Translations under genes and position numbers: made by a program
Shown: positions 14,676 through 22,625 of the stretch, in pieces
Numbering within the stretch: position 1 is the stretch's first letter
Layout of the letters: every line of letters starts with the position of its first letter
Notes under the pieces: generated by a model
The model's database searches: none
What the model was told of the DNA's origin: nothing
The model's input: the letters and a program-made list of their open reading frames with translations, nothing else
Origin: Clostridiales bacterium
Lineage (GTDB): Bacteria; Bacillota_A; Clostridia; Saccharofermentanales; Saccharofermentanaceae
Reading direction: 5' to 3'
Assembly: GCA_024695545.1 (NCBI GenBank)
Contig: JAILHZ010000189.1
Span: 1-27,025, forward strand
Length of the DNA: 27,025 nt

Positions 14676-16913
14676 CTACATATCTTTTACATGTGTCAAC
14701 GGTATACCGTTTTCTTCACTTACTTTTTCAACTGCCTTGACCCAGTCCGGCTGATTGTTTTCAGGAGCTGCCGATGTGCCGTTCTTGCTGAATTCCTGCG
14801 ATGTGGTAACGTTCGCATGGATCAGGGAAGGCTCATGCTTCTGACAGATCGAGAGAAGATGCGTCATGATGATCGGGTTGCCCTTGATATCGTCGATGCT
14901 CTGGGCAAAGCTGTCCGGCATGATGCACCATACGGTCTGATCCTGCCAGGTGAGCTTGCAGTCGCACATATACATATACTCGAAAGTATAGTCTTTCTTC
15001 AGGTAGTCCAGGAACTCAGTTCTTGCCGCGGCAAAAGCATCGCCGCCGTTATTGTGGATCACCTTCTGAAGGTTGGAGACCGGGGCCTGCTTCGGCGCGG
15101 GTGCCGGTGCCGGAGTATCTTCCGGCATCAGAATGCTGCTCGGGATATCGGGAACGCGCACATCCGGCTTTCTTGTTGCCTTCGCCAGATTCGTGCTCTG
15201 TCCCTCATTGACATGCTCTGAAGAGAATGCCTTGTGCAGATTCGGGGATGTCGGCTGGGTATGTGCCAGTTCCGCAGCGTCAGGTGCGGATGGTTCCTGC
15301 GGGATCTCCTCAGGTACATCATCATCAGACGGCATCGGGATCTCCGGCGGTTCTGCCGCCATAAAGTCCAGATCCGGAGCCGGCGGCGGAGCACTTAAGT
15401 CATCCAGTACCGGCGGGGGCGCCATCGCGGAGATCTCTTCCTTTGCGGAAGGAGTTTCCGGCTTCGGTTCAGAAACAGGAGCCTCGGCTTTTGGTGCTTC
15501 CGGCATCTTGGCGATAGAAGGAACATCGTCTTCCTGCTTCGGCATCTGCGCGATTGCAGGGATCGGGGCATCGCCCTCTGGCATCTTTCCCGTCGACGGG
15601 AAAAGCACTTCTTTCTTTTCTTCTGTTACCGCTGCTGTGACCTTCGCGCCGGCTTCCAATCCTTCGGCGATCGTCTTTTCCGGTGTTTCAACGGGAGCCG
15701 GTTCAGCCGGTGCTGCTGCAGGAACAGCCTGCGCGGGAGCCGCCTGTGCAGGTGATGCGGGAGCGGGGGCTGCCTCGGGGGCAGCTGTCTTGAGCGGCGG
15801 TACGATCGGCGGAGCGATCTTGTTTCCGCGTGCCGCCAGACGCAGCATCATGATCTCAAAGGAAGTTCTCGGTGACGGAGACCACTTCAGTTCATTGGTC
15901 AGATCCGAAAGCCGGGAGATAAAGAACAGCAGCGTGGTCGAATCAGTGCGGGACCCAAGTGCTTTCATCGCGGCGATCGCGGAAGACGTGGACTCGATCA
16001 GCGTCTGCGGTGCAGAGGAGATCTGGGTGACCAGGATATTTCTGAAGTACTGGGCCAGATCGAGTGTAAAGCGGATCAGGTCACGGCCGTCCATCGCGAG
16101 CTCGCGGCAGAGCGGGAGAAGGTCCGCGGCACGGCCCTCAAGGAGTGCCGTTGCGAATTTGTTCAGGAAGGCTTCGTCGACGATGCCGGTGATCCGGAGG
16201 ATGTCGTCACGGGTGATGGTCGTGGCGCCGGAGGTCGTGCTGACCTGGTCGAGAAGCGAGACGGAATCACGGAGCGCGCCGTCGCCGATGGTGGCAATGG
16301 CCGAGAGCGCATCCGGTTCGATCGAGATATTCTGCTTGGCGGCGATGAAGGACAGGCGCTTGACGATGCTCTCGTTGCTGATGCGGCGGAAATCGTAGCG
16401 CTGGCAGCGGGAGAGGATCGTAGCGGGGATCCTGTGCGGTTCAGTCGTAGCGAGCAGGAAAACGGCGTGGGCCGGCGGTTCCTCGAGGGTCTTTAACAGT
16501 GCGTTAAAAGCACCTGTCGAGAGCATGTGGACCTCGTCGATGATGTATACCTTATACTTGGCTTTTGCCGGCATGAACATGACTTCGTCACAGATCCGGC
16601 GGATGTTATCTACACTATTGTTGGAAGCGGCGTCCATCTCGATGACATCGAGCAGAGATCCGTCAATGACGCCCTTACAGATCTCACATTCGTTACAGGG
16701 GTTTCCGTTGACCGGGTGAAGACAGTTGATCGCGCGGGAAAAGACCTTCGCGATCGAGGTCTTGCCGGTACCTCTGGTTCCGCAGAAAAGGTAGGCATGA
16801 CCGATCTTGCCGAGGATCACGGACTGACGGAGTGCCGCCACCGCATGTTCCTGCTCGACGATGTCATCGAAGTTCATCGGCCGGTAGAGTCTGTAGAGTG
16901 CAACGTGTTCCAT
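14676..16913 (-). CDS. dnaX: DNA polymerase III subunits gamma/tau
   Basis: A 745-residue clamp-loader ATPase. The P-loop is GTRGTGKT (45-52), the zinc module uses Cys64, 73, 76 and 79, Walker B is IIDEVH (124-129), and the arginine-finger motif is SRC (168-170). AAA+ and collar domains run to about residue 365. A very long Ala/Pro/Glu linker (~370-625) with recurring IAxMP-type units follows, then a folded tau-like C-terminal domain (~630-735). The start has AAGGAGGAG. No A-rich slippery site typical of programmed frameshifting to gamma was noticed. It is the first gene after SRP RNA and is followed by ybaB and recR. Confidence 0.96.
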   Translation of the reverse strand: MEHVALYRLYRPMNFDDIVEQEHAVAALRQSVILGKIGHAYLFCGTRGTGKTSIAKVFSRAINCLHPVNGNPCNECEICKGVIDGSLLDVIEMDAASNNSVDNIRRICDEVMFMPAKAKYKVYIIDEVHMLSTGAFNALLKTLEEPPAHAVFLLATTEPHRIPATILSRCQRYDFRRISNESIVKRLSFIAAKQNISIEPDALSAIATIGDGALRDSVSLLDQVSTTSGATTITRDDILRITGIVDEAFLNKFATALLEGRAADLLPLCRELAMDGRDLIRFTLDLAQYFRNILVTQISSAPQTLIESTSSAIAAMKALGSRTDSTTLLFFISRLSDLTNELKWSPSPRTSFEIMMLRLAARGNKIAPPIVPPLKTAAPEAAPAPASPAQAAPAQAVPAAAPAEPAPVETPEKTIAEGLEAGAKVTAAVTEEKKEVLFPSTGKMPEGDAPIPAIAQMPKQEDDVPSIAKMPEAPKAEAPVSEPKPETPSAKEEISAMAPPPVLDDLSAPPPAPDLDFMAAEPPEIPMPSDDDVPEEIPQEPSAPDAAELAHTQPTSPNLHKAFSSEHVNEGQSTNLAKATRKPDVRVPDIPSSILMPEDTPAPAPAPKQAPVSNLQKVIHNNGGDAFAAARTEFLDYLKKDYTFEYMYMCDCKLTWQDQTVWCIMPDSFAQSIDDIKGNPIIMTHLLSICQKHEPSLIHANVTTSQEFSKNGTSAAPENNQPDWVKAVEKVSEENGIPLTHVKDM

Positions 16914-16944
16914 GGGACTCCTCCTTTGCGGAAAATGTTAGGAT

Positions 16945-17094
16945 AAAAAATCGTCCCGGCTGGACTACAGTCGGGGCAAGCACCCTTGCGGCACATGCGA
17001 GTGACCGCTTACTGCTGCTTCCTTCCGGACCTGACAGGGTTCACAGGCTCGCATCGCACAAGACCCACCGCCAACTGTAGACCACCCGGGACGA
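16945..17094 (-). ncRNA. ffs: Signal recognition particle RNA (4.5S-type)
   Basis: The minus strand carries the universally conserved apical domain CAGGTCCGGAAGGAAGCAGC (17015-17034 region), which binds Ffh. The flanking arms form a long outer helix: CGTCCCGG at the 5' end pairs with CCGGGACG at the 3' end, and CTACAGTTGG with CCGACTGTAG inside it. The RNA spans about 143 nt (16952-17094), and T6 (16945-16950) follows the last stem, so the outer helix probably doubles as the terminator. A TATAAT (17107-17112) sits just upstream. Its position immediately before dnaX is a known bacterial arrangement. Confidence 0.93.
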
Positions 17095-17106
17095 AAATAC
17101 GAAGAA

Positions 17107-17112
17107 ATTATA
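17107..17112 (-). promoter_or_regulatory. -10 element of the SRP RNA promoter
   Basis: A consensus TATAAT on the minus strand lies 12 bp before the first base of the outer helix. The -35 (around TGTCAC) is weak. Confidence 0.6.
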
Positions 17113-17123
17113 ACATAAAAAAC

Positions 17124-18452
17124 TTATGCGTGACAGTAGTTGATGAAATTATATACCAGGGCTCCGAGCGCTGCCTGGATCTCCTGTGTTTTCTCGGGAG
17201 TTTCGGCCTCGACGGTCACGCAGACTGCGACTGGTTCAGGTCCCAGAATGATAGCTACATCCGACTCGCTGTGAAAGTCCTTGTTGCTTCCCGGTCTGTG
17301 AAGAACAGTGGCCGAAGAGGGGATCTGACGGGTGACGCCGCAGTTTCTGTCCGTGCTGCCGAGCGCATCGATCATGTTCTGATAAACATCCGGATACGAC
17401 ATATAACGCCAGTACAGAAGTTTGGCGAATGTCGCGAGATCGTAAGGTGAAGATCTGTGCTTGCCGGACTGCTGAATACCGGCATAGTCATGGTAGTTCT
17501 GGACAGCGGTATAGTCGATGCTGGAGGACATTCTTGTCATGCGTACCAGGATGTCATCTTCGTTTGGACCTGCTTCCGTTGCCTCTTTCAGGCTGTCCGT
17601 ATGCTTCAGAAGCATGTTCATGGCAGAAGAGTCTCCGTCACTTAAAGCCAGATACGCGAGCTGCCAAAGATAGAACTGCTTTCCGTCCGGAGCATCGCCC
17701 AGTTTCGTGTTCGTCTTCTCCGGAATATCGGATTTTGAGAACGTAACTGCGATATCCATGGATTTTGTCCCGGCACGGACATCGTCATATATAAGCATCG
17801 TCAGCGGCAGATAGACCGATGATCCGACGACAAAAGGCTGGGCTTCGTTATAGCCGAAAGCCTCATTGGTATTGAGATTGATATAGTAGAACCCGATCCT
17901 TGCGTCACTGTTGTCCTCGATATACTTCTTGACAGCGTGCTTCAGGCTGGAATACGCCTGGTCCCGTTCGGTATGCGTCACGGTCTGAAGCGGATATTTC
18001 TGCGGGAAAAGCACCTGTTCCTTATCACTCCAGTCATCTGGAAGGAGATTCGCGGTAGTCTCCGAAGATGCATTCGGATCCGAAGGATCGGACGATCCGG
18101 AGGACGGGTCATCTCCCGAAGCGGTAGTATCCTCCGCTCCGGTGCTTTCCGAGCTTTCCGGTGCGGTCGTAGTCTCAGACGGAGTGGTTTCCGGTGTTGC
18201 TTCTGACGTTTCAGATCCGGAAGGATCTTCCGACGGGACAGTGAGTTCCCCGGTTGAAGCCCGGGTCTCGACCGAACTGTCGGAGCCCGGGAACTCGGAG
18301 TCGATATCCTTCTTCAGGTTCAGGATGTACGTGAAGAAGATGGCAAAAAAGACCACAAGTATTACGCTGCCCGCGATGATGGCGCGGATGATCAGGCGTT
18401 TTCTTTTGATCCGACGCGCTTCTCCGATGTAATTGCTTTTCGGGTTCTTCAT
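17124..18452 (-). CDS. Membrane-anchored class A beta-lactamase-fold protein, catalytic motifs lost
   Basis: A 442-residue protein with a basic N-terminus, one membrane helix (~20-44), a Ser/Thr/Glu/Pro-rich spacer (~52-135) and an extracellular domain of the beta-lactamase2/class A fold (~160-440). The three catalytic motifs are all altered: SxxK reads SSVY (211-214), SDN reads GDS (273-275) and KTG reads RPG (386-388, after His385). Hydrolysis or acylation is therefore unlikely. A binding, scaffolding or sensing role at the cell wall is inferred. The ATG is 6 bp after the fhs stop with no strong ribosome site, so translation is probably coupled to fhs. No terminator separates it from SRP RNA. 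Confidence 0.78.
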   Translation of the reverse strand: MKNPKSNYIGEARRIKRKRLIIRAIIAGSVILVVFFAIFFTYILNLKKDIDSEFPGSDSSVETRASTGELTVPSEDPSGSETSEATPETTPSETTTAPESSESTGAEDTTASGDDPSSGSSDPSDPNASSETTANLLPDDWSDKEQVLFPQKYPLQTVTHTERDQAYSSLKHAVKKYIEDNSDARIGFYYINLNTNEAFGYNEAQPFVVGSSVYLPLTMLIYDDVRAGTKSMDIAVTFSKSDIPEKTNTKLGDAPDGKQFYLWQLAYLALSDGDSSAMNMLLKHTDSLKEATEAGPNEDDILVRMTRMSSSIDYTAVQNYHDYAGIQQSGKHRSSPYDLATFAKLLYWRYMSYPDVYQNMIDALGSTDRNCGVTRQIPSSATVLHRPGSNKDFHSESDVAIILGPEPVAVCVTVEAETPEKTQEIQAALGALVYNFINYCHA

Positions 18453-18458
18453 AAAGTA

Positions 18459-20129
18459 TCAGAACAGTCCTTCGATCACGCCGTTGGCATCGATATCGAT
18501 ATCCATGGCGGCAGGATGCTTCGGAAGACCCGGCATGGTGACGATCGCACCTGTCAGGGCAACGAGGAATCCGGCGCCTGCGGACAGCCAGATATCACGG
18601 ACGGTGAGAGTAAAGCCTTCCGGACGTCCGAGGACCTTGAGGTTGTCGGACAGGGAATACTGTGTCTTCGCGATACATACAGGAGTATTGCCGAAGCCTG
18701 CCTTCGTGAAGTCTTCGATCTTCTTCATGGCTTCCGGCAGGATCTCAACGTTAGCAGCGCCATAGATATTCTTGGCGATCGCTTCGATCTTCTTCTCGAC
18801 CGGCATATCCAGATCGTACATATAGTGCGGTCCGTCAGCAGGTGTCTCGATCGCGGCAAGTACCTTGTCGGCGAGTTCCTGTCCGCCGTCGCCGCCCTTG
18901 GCAAAGATCTGTGCCGGAGCGAATGTCGCACCCTTCTCTTCGCAGAGACGGCGCAGTGTCTCGAGTTCTTCCTCGGTATCGGTGAGGAACTGGTTGCTGG
19001 CAACGACACACGGGATGCCGTAGGAAAGGATGTTCTCGATATGCTTAGCGAGGTTCGGGAAGCCTGCCGCAACTGCCTCAGCGTTCGGCTTGTTGAGCTC
19101 TTCCTTCGGGATGCCGGCATTGTACTTGAGGGAACGGACGGTAGCAACGATGACTACGGCGTTTGGCCAGATGCCTGCGGTTCTGCACTTGATGTCCAGG
19201 AACTTCTCGGCACCGAGGTCGGCACCGAATCCTGCCTCAGTAACGACGATATCTGCGAGCTTGAGCGCCATTCTTGTGGCGATGATGCTGTTGCAGCCGT
19301 GCGCGATATTGGCGAACGGTCCGCCGTGGATGAGGGCCGGTGTATGCTCGAGGGACTGAACGAGGTTCGGGCAGATCGCATCCTTAAGGAGAACACTCAT
19401 CGCGCCCTCTGCCTTCAGAGCAGATGCGCGGACGATGTTGCCGTCCATATCGTAAGCGATCGCGATGTTGGCGAGACGCTTCTTCAGGTCTTCCATGTCA
19501 GAAGCCAGGCACAGGATCGCCATGATCTCAGATGCTGCGGTAATGGAGAATACTTCGTTTCTCGGAACGCCGTTGACACCGCCGCCGACACCGAGGTTCA
19601 GGCTTCTGAGGGCACGGTCGTTCATATCGAGGCAGCGCTTCCAGAGGATGCGGTCCTTATCGAGGTTCAGTTCATTTCCCTGATAGAGGTGGTTGTCGAT
19701 CATGGCAGCCAGCAGGTTGTTTGCGGAAGTGATGGCGTGAAGGTCACCGGTGAAGTGCAGGTTGATGTCATCCATCGGAACGACCTGGGAATATCCGCCG
19801 CCTGCAGCACCGCCCTTGATCCCGAAGACCGGTCCGAGGGAAGGCTCACGGAGTGCGAGCATCGCGTTCTTGTTCTGCTTGTTTAAGGCCTGTGCAAGTC
19901 CGATACTGACGGTGGTCTTGCCTTCTCCTGCCGGAGTCGGGTTCATCGCCGTGACGAGAACGAGCTTGCCGTCCTTCTTATCTTTTCTGTCTGTGAGGAG
20001 ACGAAGCGGCAGTTTCGCCTTGTATTTTCCGTAGAATTCCAGGTCATCTCTTCCGATCCCCAGCTTCTCCGCGATCTTCTCAATAGGCAGCATTTCGGCA
20101 TTACGTGCGATCTCAATGTCACTAAGCAT
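18459..20129 (-). CDS. fhs: Formate--tetrahydrofolate ligase
   Basis: A 556-residue enzyme, the usual size, that makes 10-formyl-tetrahydrofolate from formate, ATP and THF. The ATP-binding segment [10 protein letters not shown] (64-73) and the signatures [21 protein letters not shown] (split ~94-114) and [13 protein letters not shown] are clear. It supplies one-carbon units for purines and formyl-Met, and is central to the Wood-Ljungdahl methyl branch where that pathway exists; nothing else from that pathway is visible here. A promoter lies at 20220-20248, giving a leader of about 85 nt. It is followed by the beta-lactamase-like gene. Confidence 0.97.
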   Translation of the reverse strand: MLSDIEIARNAEMLPIEKIAEKLGIGRDDLEFYGKYKAKLPLRLLTDRKDKKDGKLVLVTAMNPTPAGEGKTTVSIGLAQALNKQNKNAMLALREPSLGPVFGIKGGAAGGGYSQVVPMDDINLHFTGDLHAITSANNLLAAMIDNHLYQGNELNLDKDRILWKRCLDMNDRALRSLNLGVGGGVNGVPRNEVFSITAASEIMAILCLASDMEDLKKRLANIAIAYDMDGNIVRASALKAEGAMSVLLKDAICPNLVQSLEHTPALIHGGPFANIAHGCNSIIATRMALKLADIVVTEAGFGADLGAEKFLDIKCRTAGIWPNAVVIVATVRSLKYNAGIPKEELNKPNAEAVAAGFPNLAKHIENILSYGIPCVVASNQFLTDTEEELETLRRLCEEKGATFAPAQIFAKGGDGGQELADKVLAAIETPADGPHYMYDLDMPVEKKIEAIAKNIYGAANVEILPEAMKKIEDFTKAGFGNTPVCIAKTQYSLSDNLKVLGRPEGFTLTVRDIWLSAGAGFLVALTGAIVTMPGLPKHPAAMDIDIDANGVIEGLF

Positions 20130-20191
20130 AATCGTCCCTCACTTCATATTAATAATCTATCTGTCTTGGTACTGCGTTAACACGTGTAAGA

Positions 20192-20199
20192 GTGCTTTT
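20192..20199. repeat. Iterated word GTGCTTTT in the fhs leader
   Basis: A single copy, followed by CGC, about 65 bp upstream of the fhs ATG. Confidence 0.55.
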
Positions 20200-20219
20200 C
20201 GCAAAAAACTACGAATATC

Positions 20220-20248
20220 ATTATATGCTTTCCCCCTTATAATTCCAA
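20220..20248 (-). promoter_or_regulatory. Promoter of fhs
   Basis: On the minus strand: -35 TTGGAA (20243-20248), 17-bp spacer, consensus -10 TATAAT (20220-20225). Confidence 0.65.
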
Positions 20249-20353
20249 CCTAAAATAACAGAAGTGTTACAAAAATCACGTGATAAAAGGAATCTGATGT
20301 AGAAAATGAAAACACTATATTTGGTTTTCTTGTGCATATTAACCACAAGAAGT

Positions 20354-20361
20354 TGTGCTTT
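20354..20361. repeat. Iterated word GTGCTTTT upstream of the veg promoter
   Basis: The copy runs into GATTGACA, ending 2 bp before the -35 hexamer. Confidence 0.55.
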
Positions 20362-20363
20362 TG

Positions 20364-20392
20364 ATTGACAAGCAAGTTTGACCCTGTTATAA
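20364..20392 (+). promoter_or_regulatory. Consensus sigma-A promoter of veg
   Basis: TTGACA (20364-20369), 17-bp spacer, TATAAT (20387-20392). All twelve hexamer positions match, predicting strong expression as known for veg in B. subtilis. Confidence 0.9.
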
Positions 20393-20443
20393 TTTCGTAA
20401 CAGTAGGTATTCTTTTTTATAACCAGATGGGGAGGGAAGACCA

Positions 20444-20707
20444 GTGATCATTAAATCAGATGTTGAAGCTTGCAAGAAGAATCTTGAGTCTTATATCGGA
20501 CGCACAGTCCGCCTGACTTCCAACGGCGGAAGAAAGAGAATCATCGTTCACGAAGGAATTCTCGATCACTGCTATCCGAACATGTTTACGGTAAGATGCG
20601 ACAGAAAGCCGACCAACGCTGCACAGGAGACTGTATCCTACAGCTACATCGATGTTCTGACGAAGTCCGTCCACATCGCGACAGTTGCGGAGACACAGGC
20701 AAGCTGA
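20444..20707 (+). CDS. veg: Veg family protein
   Basis: An 87-residue small basic protein of the Veg (DUF1021) family: TVRLTSNGGRKR, then HEGILDHCYPNMFTVRCD, then VSYSYIDVLT, all typical. In B. subtilis Veg influences biofilm-matrix gene expression; the molecular activity is uncertain. The start codon is GTG at 20444, with GGAGG 8 bp upstream. It precedes ispE, the same neighbourhood as in B. subtilis. A terminator-like hairpin separates the two, so ispE may be partly independent. Confidence 0.93.
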   Translation: MIIKSDVEACKKNLESYIGRTVRLTSNGGRKRIIVHEGILDHCYPNMFTVRCDRKPTNAAQETVSYSYIDVLTKSVHIATVAETQAS

Positions 20708-20736
20708 GGCTCTTTACAACATATATCTGAACAGAC

Positions 20737-20783
20737 AGCCGTCAATGTGAGCCCACTTTGGTGTGAGCATGGCGGCTTTTGCT
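20737..20783 (+). terminator. Terminator-like hairpin after veg
   Basis: AGCCGTCA (20737-20744) pairs with TGGCGGCT (20770-20777) with one G-U pair, followed by TTTGCTTT. The 25-nt loop is large, so termination may be partial and allow expression of ispE. Confidence 0.5.
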
Positions 20784-20802
20784 TTGAAAAAACGAGGTCT
20801 TT

Positions 20803-21756
20803 ATGAATTCTTCTACAAAAGCACCGGCCGATCCCTTTATTATGTCCACTACGGTAGAAGCCCCGGCGAAAGTCAATCTGTTCCTTCGGATGGATGGGAC
20901 GAGAGAAGACGGATACCACCTTCTTTTCAGCGCTTTCCAGACACTTTCCCTCTGTGATGAGATCACGGTACGTATCCGCCCGAGAAGGAAAGACGAGAAA
21001 GATTCCGCCGGTGTGGTTATCGGCTCGAACAGCTCTGCGCTTCCGAAGGACCCTTTTAAGAACACGGCTTTCCTTGCCGCATACAGGTTTCTCGAGAAAA
21101 TGACCTGCAGAGAATATACAGTTCAGATCGATATGATCAAGAACATTCCTTCCCAGGCGGGTCTCGGCGGAGGAAGCTCTGATGCGGCTTCTGTCCTTGC
21201 GGCCATGGATACACTTTTCCCAGGAAAAGTCTCGAGGGAAGATCTTCTTAAGATCGCGGTCTCGATCGGCGCAGATGTCCCGTTCTTCTTAACCGGCGGG
21301 ACGGCACTCTGTGAAGGGATCGGTGAGATAGTGACACCTCTTCCGGAGCTGACCGGACTTCCGATGCTTCTGATGAAGCCGCAGCGTGGCGTTTCCACAC
21401 CTGCCTGTTATAAAGCGTTTGATGCGATGGGCGGAAAGAATATCACAGAAGAAGAGAAGACTCTCCTGAAATCCGTCATGACGGATCCGGCTTCTCCGGC
21501 TGACCGCCTGCGCCTGGCATCGGTCTACTGGACCAATGACCTTCAGGCACCGGCGATCGCGAGTGTTCCCGAGATCGAAGACGGTATCCGACTTATGGCC
21601 GACGGCGGTGCGGTATTCTCCGCGATGAGCGGTTCCGGAAGCGCAGTATTCGGGTTCTTCGATCAGGAGGATTCGGTCGACTATCTCATGGATACTCCGG
21701 AATTCCGCGCCCTTATCCGGGACGGATGGTGGGCGCAGAAAGCATTTGCGCGCTGA
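20803..21756 (+). CDS. ispE: 4-diphosphocytidyl-2-C-methyl-D-erythritol kinase
   Basis: A 317-residue GHMP kinase of the MEP isoprenoid pathway that phosphorylates CDP-ME at the 2-hydroxyl. Motifs: PAKVNLFL with Lys23, the ATP-binding AGLGGGSSDA (119-128), IGADVPFFL with catalytic Asp158, and a C-terminal SGSGSAVFGF. The start at 20803 follows GAGG by 5 bp. An ATG at 20842 would remove 13 poorly conserved residues. The iterated word (20817-20824) falls in codons 5-7. It converges on the XRE gene with 6 bp between stops. Confidence 0.96.
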   Translation: MNSSTKAPADPFIMSTTVEAPAKVNLFLRMDGTREDGYHLLFSAFQTLSLCDEITVRIRPRRKDEKDSAGVVIGSNSSALPKDPFKNTAFLAAYRFLEKMTCREYTVQIDMIKNIPSQAGLGGGSSDAASVLAAMDTLFPGKVSREDLLKIAVSIGADVPFFLTGGTALCEGIGEIVTPLPELTGLPMLLMKPQRGVSTPACYKAFDAMGGKNITEEEKTLLKSVMTDPASPADRLRLASVYWTNDLQAPAIASVPEIEDGIRLMADGGAVFSAMSGSGSAVFGFFDQEDSVDYLMDTPEFRALIRDGWWAQKAFAR

Positions 21757-21762
21757 TCCCGA

Positions 21763-22425
21763 TTAGTAGAGAAAGGCTTTCCTGGTCTCGACGACCAGTC
21801 CGTGAACCAGCAGGGTTCCGTTTTTTGCATCCTGATACCGGAAATAGCGATATCTCTCGGAGGGCCCTTTCATGATGACCAGTATTCCGCGGTCATTCTT
21901 AATGAGGCGCACCAGATATCCGTCTTTCCCGTCCATGCTTACCAGATGGATCGCGTTCGAGAGGATCTTGTTCGTCCGGTAGAGCAGGTTGACCGAGTCA
22001 GGCAGGATCGTCGGCGCCATATTTCCCGATTCGCAGTAATACCCGAAGAACAGGCCAGGATCGACTCTGGATTTTTCATCGGATCCGAGACCGAGTTCAC
22101 TGATCTCCGATCGTGGAACGAGCATCCGAAGTTCGTCTTCCGTGACCTTGAGGACGCACCCCGGTTTGGAACAGGACTCACTTTCTCCATTGGCGTGGAC
22201 CGCCGAGTACACCGGGATCTCGAAGGGCCCGTCATTCGTGTACTGGTCGAAGATCAGTCCGAAAGGAATATTCAGGATCTCGGAAAGTTTTTTCGCCGTG
22301 TCGATCCCCGGGTACGCAGTTCCGCGTTCCCACTGTGAAACAGAGGGCTGTTTCACACACAGTTTTTCAGCCAGTTGTCCCTGGCTTAGATTTGCACGTA
22401 GTCTGTATTCTCTGATCTTTTTCAT
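21763..22425 (-). CDS. XRE-family repressor with an S24-like domain lacking catalytic residues
   Basis: A 220-residue regulator. The N-terminal helix-turn-helix of XRE type (~7-55) includes LSQGQLAEKLCVKQPSVSQWE (split) and a GTAYPGIDTAKKLSEIL tail. The C-terminal domain (~65-220) follows the LexA/CI S24 peptidase fold. The motif equivalent to GDSMxPT reads SGNMAPT, so the nucleophilic Ser is Asn135. The partner Lys in the YxVKRL-type motif is Arg173 (YLVRLIK). Self-cleavage is therefore not expected. GGGGATGAG precedes the ATG. No phage genes surround it, so it is more likely a chromosomal sensor or repressor than a prophage CI. Confidence 0.85.
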   Translation of the reverse strand: MKKIREYRLRANLSQGQLAEKLCVKQPSVSQWERGTAYPGIDTAKKLSEILNIPFGLIFDQYTNDGPFEIPVYSAVHANGESESCSKPGCVLKVTEDELRMLVPRSEISELGLGSDEKSRVDPGLFFGYYCESGNMAPTILPDSVNLLYRTNKILSNAIHLVSMDGKDGYLVRLIKNDRGILVIMKGPSERYRYFRYQDAKNGTLLVHGLVVETRKAFLY

Positions 22426-22436
22426 AACTCATCCCC

Positions 22437-22454
22437 ATAAAATCAAGATTTTAT
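22437..22454. promoter_or_regulatory. 18-bp perfect palindrome upstream of the XRE gene, candidate auto-operator
   Basis: ATAAAATC-AA-GATTTTAT (8+2+8) starts 12 bp upstream of the ATG, overlapping AT-rich -10-like sequence on the minus strand. This position would allow autorepression. Confidence 0.45.
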
Positions 22455-22577
22455 AATATTTTATTCAATAACTGGGATGAAACGAATATGGGAAGGTGCA
22501 GAAGACCAAGGTTTATAAGCAGGATTTATATTCCGGGGAACATAGTGTCGGAATATGAAAACGGTGAAAATAACCGC

Positions 22578-22618
22578 ACAGAAAAACGTCCGCCCCACTT
22601 GGCGGTGAGGCAGACGTT
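22578..22618 (-). terminator. Rho-independent terminator of the arg-GNAT operon
   Basis: On the minus strand AACGTCTGCC and GGCGGACGTT (outer ends 22618 and 22585) form a 10-bp stem with one G-U pair, followed by TTTTTCTG. It lies 8 bp beyond the GNAT stop. Confidence 0.85.
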
Positions 22619-22625
22619 CATTTTG

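Larger units (their letters stand above)
20130..20443. other. Divergent intergenic region between fhs and veg
   Basis: This 314-bp stretch contains the fhs promoter and leader, the veg promoter, and two copies of the iterated word (20192-20199 in the fhs leader; 20354-20361 just upstream of the veg -35). An ACACGTGT palindrome lies within the fhs leader near 20180. The AT-rich stretch 20250-20350 shows no gene. Confidence 0.7.

Noticed and set aside
15601..15620. Programmed frameshift site producing DnaX gamma
   Set aside because: The A-rich stretch encoding EEKKE is not a typical slippery heptamer, and no strong downstream hairpin was seen.
15073..16398. A 441-codon plus-strand open frame opposite dnaX
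   Set aside because: Its Ser/Gly/Ala-rich translation is the complement of the dnaX linker and core. It is not a gene.
17124..18452. An active class A beta-lactamase resistance gene
   Set aside because: The catalytic SxxK, SDN and KTG motifs are all replaced, so resistance by hydrolysis is not supported.
18516..19886. A 456-codon plus-strand open frame opposite fhs
   Set aside because: Antisense shadow of fhs with no plausible ribosome site or motif.
20221..20475. An 84-codon minus-strand open frame upstream of fhs
   Set aside because: It overlaps the veg start and promoter and the fhs promoter, and its composition is AT-driven.
21763..22425. Prophage repressor marking a prophage
   Set aside because: No integrase, structural or replication phage genes occur nearby, and the flanks are ispE and the arg operon.
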